Shown here in pieces: positions 6,720 to 7,960 of a stretch of 7,960 nucleotides of DNA. The position numbers were made by a program, and so were the translations under genes. Every line of letters starts with the position of its first letter. Position 1 is the stretch's first letter. Below the pieces are notes generated by a model that had not been told where the DNA came from, searched no databases, and saw only the letters and a program-made list of their open reading frames with translations. The stretch is from assembly GCA_900317795.1 (NCBI GenBank), contig ONIF01000075.1, positions 1 through 7,960 of the forward strand, given 5' to 3'. Source of the DNA: an uncultured Eubacteriales bacterium. Its GTDB lineage: Bacteria > Bacillota > Clostridia > Oscillospirales > Acutalibacteraceae.

Positions 6720-6749
6720 AAGACATCTGCAATACGCAGATGTCTTTTT
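6720..6749. terminator. Intrinsic terminator, shared by hslO and the convergent lipoprotein gene
   Basis: AAGACATCTGC (6720-6730) pairs over 11 bp with GCAGATGTCTT (6736-6746), with loop AATAC, followed by TTT on the plus strand. It starts 7 bases after the hslO stop. The opposite-strand gene ends at 6753, and on that strand the stem is followed by TTAAATTTTTT, so it can act in both directions. Confidence 0.88.
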
Positions 6750-6752
6750 AGG

Positions 6753-7124
6753 TTATCGAGTGGCTTTTTTTACCGTATCTCCAACATTATCCGTGATATT
6801 CTGAACGGTGTCCCCGATTTTATCAGCGGTATTATTTACAACGTCACCGGCATTATGTGCAGCGTTGTTTACGATGTCACCTGCATTATGAACAGCATTA
6901 TTTACTGTATTGCCGATTTTGTCGGTTTTATATACAAGGTCGTCACTATCTCCGATGATACCGTTACCGTCTGTAACTTCACCGTTATTTGGCAAGCGGG
7001 CATTTGACGCTTGATTGACATAAGTGTTGTTATTCGGCAAATCGTTGGTATTTGTTTTACATGACGCAAAACAGGTTGCAATTCCGACTGCTGCAAAAAT
7101 TATTAAAAAAGCATTTTTCATCAT
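6753..7124 (-). CDS. Small lipoprotein with five C-terminal 11-residue repeats, function unknown
   Basis: I do not recognise a named family. The 123-residue product starts with a lipoprotein signal peptide: MMKN, a hydrophobic stretch (residues 5-21), and a lipobox-like FASC with Cys22 as the likely lipidated residue. It should therefore be anchored on the outer face of the membrane. Residues 23-67 are an N/T/D/G-rich, low-complexity linker. Residues 68-122 are five consecutive 11-residue repeats, each with Gly at position 4 and Val at position 7, for example HNAGDIVNNAA then HNAGDVVNNTA. Hydrophobic positions 3, 7 and 10/11 suggest a long amphipathic helix. AAGGAG (complement of 7131-7136) lies 6 bases before the first ATG and 9 before the second at 7119-7121, so either start is possible. 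The gene is alone between two terminators or promoters. A weak forespore-type promoter (TATTC 7173-7177 and TATTATT 7148-7154 on the plus strand) is possible. Confidence 0.82.
   Translation of the reverse strand: MMKNAFLIIFAAVGIATCFASCKTNTNDLPNNNTYVNQASNARLPNNGEVTDGNGIIGDSDDLVYKTDKIGNTVNNAVHNAGDIVNNAAHNAGDVVNNTADKIGDTVQNITDNVGDTVKKATR
6759..6923 (-). repeat. Tandem array of five 33-bp (11-codon) units inside the lipoprotein gene
   Basis: The 165 bases divide exactly into five 33-base units in frame. Units 2 and 3 still agree at 25 of 33 bases; the others are more diverged in DNA but keep the Gly4 and Val7 protein pattern. This points to growth by in-frame tandem duplication followed by selection on the protein pattern. 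Confidence 0.85.
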
Positions 7125-7189
7125 TAAAAACTCCTTTCTGACATAAATATTATTTTCGTTTTTATCAAAAACTATTCATATAAAAACTC

Positions 7190-7218
7190 TTGACCTAATT
7201 GGAAAAATAAAGTACAAT
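7190..7218 (+). promoter_or_regulatory. Predicted sigma-A promoter of the cytidylate-kinase-like gene
   Basis: TTGACC (7190-7195) and TACAAT (7213-7218) each match the consensus at five of six positions and are separated by 17 bases. Transcription would begin near 7225, leaving a leader of about 32 bases. AAAGGTGAT (7243-7251) just before the ATG at 7257 is the ribosome binding site. A TATAAT at 7218-7223 overlaps but is 22 bases from the -35. Confidence 0.75.
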
Positions 7219-7256
7219 ATAATAAATATAAAAATCTGTTTGAAAGGTGATAAAAA

Positions 7257-7856
7257 ATGTCTAATATGATAATAACCATATCAAGAAGTTACGGTAGCGG
7301 TGGGAGAGTAATAGGAAGAATGCTTTCAGAAAATTTAAAAATACCTTATTATGACAGGAATCTTATATATCTTGCGTCAAACAGGACGGGCATAGATTTG
7401 AAATATTTTGCAAAATATGATGAGGATATGAAAAGAAAAATTTTTGATGATATTATTCCATCTGAAAGAAATAAATATGTATCGAAAGATGAAATTTTTA
7501 TGCGTCAAGCTGAAGTTATCAAAGATGTGGCTGATGAGGGGGATTGTGTTATTGTTGGCAGATGTGCGAATCATATTTTGAAAAACAGCGGACATAAAAT
7601 TTTAAGGGTGTTTATTTATGCAAACGAAATAGACTGCATAGAAACTATAATGAACAAATTATCCATTTCAAAGTCGGAGGCTGTAAAAACTATATCTGAA
7701 ATAAATAAACACCGTGCTGATTATTATTTTTATCACACGGAGAATGACTGGACAAGTGCCAAAAACTATGATATATGTATAAATACATCTGTATATGCCC
7801 CTAAACAGGCAGTGAAGCTTATAATCGAATGCTCTAAAATTTTCAGAACGATATAA
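7257..7856 (+). CDS. Cytidylate-kinase-like protein (P-loop kinase)
   Basis: A 199-residue P-loop NTPase of the cytidylate-kinase-like group (Cytidylate_kin2 type), which is separate from the canonical Cmk. The start IITISRSYGSGGRVIGRMLS contains the nucleotide-binding loop (residues 10-20). YYDRNLIYLAS (31-41) is the following switch-like segment. VIVGRCANHIL (98-108) is the conserved GRCA strand. INKHRADYYFYHTENDW (149-165) is the arginine-containing lid region typical of this group, and NYDICINTS (170-178) closes the core. The likely reaction is ATP-dependent phosphorylation of a nucleotide or related small molecule, but the substrate is not proven for this group. The gene has its own promoter and terminator and appears to be transcribed alone. 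Confidence 0.9.
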   Translation: MSNMIITISRSYGSGGRVIGRMLSENLKIPYYDRNLIYLASNRTGIDLKYFAKYDEDMKRKIFDDIIPSERNKYVSKDEIFMRQAEVIKDVADEGDCVIVGRCANHILKNSGHKILRVFIYANEIDCIETIMNKLSISKSEAVKTISEINKHRADYYFYHTENDWTSAKNYDICINTSVYAPKQAVKLIIECSKIFRTI

Positions 7857-7864
7857 ATGAATAA

Positions 7865-7912
7865 AAAAACTCGCTATGCAGTGATAATTTAGACACCGTA
7901 TAGCGAGTTTTT
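7865..7912 (+). terminator. Intrinsic terminator after the cytidylate-kinase-like gene
   Basis: AAAAACTCGCTAT (7865-7877) pairs perfectly over 13 bp with ATAGCGAGTTTTT (7900-7912), and a T run lies in the right arm. The 22-base loop contains a further GTG/CAC pairing (7881-7883 with 7894-7896). It begins 8 bases after the stop codon. Confidence 0.88.
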
Positions 7913-7926
7913 GATTTTTATAAAAC

Positions 7927-7960
7927 CGAATTATACAAAAGAATAATTTTGTATAATTCG
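7927..7960. repeat. Perfect 14-bp inverted repeat at the right edge, possible second terminator
   Basis: CGAATTATACAAAA (7927-7940) is the exact reverse complement of TTTTGTATAATTCG (7947-7960), with loop GAATAA. The left arm is preceded by AAAAC, so the stem may continue past the window edge and end in a T run. That would make it a two-way terminator for a convergent gene beyond the window. Confidence 0.65.

Noticed and set aside
6759..6923. CRISPR-like array
   Set aside because: The 33-base units are contiguous with no spacers and keep a coding frame, so they are protein repeats.
6902..7096. A minus-strand frame overlapping the lipoprotein gene
   Set aside because: It is out of frame with the lipoprotein, which has a signal peptide, a ribosome binding site and exact repeats; this frame has none of these.

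Overview
The window looks like chromosomal DNA from a low-GC, anaerobic, endospore-forming Firmicute, most likely a member of Clostridia (Lachnospiraceae/Oscillospiraceae-like; the family is a guess). Three things point there. It has an oxygen-sensitive class III ribonucleotide reductase (NrdD) with its activase (NrdG). It has an alpha/beta-type small acid-soluble spore protein. It also carries a YerC-type TrpR relative and strong Shine-Dalgarno sites typical of Firmicutes. I see no mobile element, phage gene, CRISPR array, tRNA or rRNA. Most of the window is core genome.

Layout. (1) Positions 2-1252 hold the 3' part of a CNNM/CBS/CorC-type membrane protein, cut by the left edge. (2) Positions 1253-1359 are a compact control region for nrdD: a TTGCAA-17-TATCAT promoter and two NrdR-box-like palindromes 32 bp apart. 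The downstream box matches the consensus exactly. (3) nrdD (1360-3555) is followed by a strong intrinsic terminator and then nrdG (3626-4153), so the activase gene sits behind a terminator. (4) A spore protein gene on the minus strand (4284-4478) converges on nrdG and shares a two-way terminator with it. An 11-bp perfect inverted repeat lies in its upstream region. (5) A tightly packed plus-strand operon (4768-6712) has its own extended -10 promoter: YerC-like TrpR-family regulator, SAM-dependent methyltransferase (TTG start directly abutting the previous stop), and redox chaperone Hsp33. It ends in a two-way terminator. (6) A minus-strand gene (6753-7124) encodes a small lipoprotein whose C-terminal half is five exact-length 11-residue repeats. 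(7) A cytidylate-kinase-like gene (7257-7856) has a near-consensus promoter and a terminator. (8) A perfect 14-bp inverted repeat ends at the right edge.

How they fit together. NrdD and NrdG make deoxynucleotides without oxygen, and the promoter layout suggests repression by NrdR, whose gene is not in the window. The methyltransferase and YerC-like protein are probably co-transcribed with Hsp33, but their shared purpose is unknown. The most unusual item is the hendecad-repeat lipoprotein. I found no convincing new multi-gene system here.
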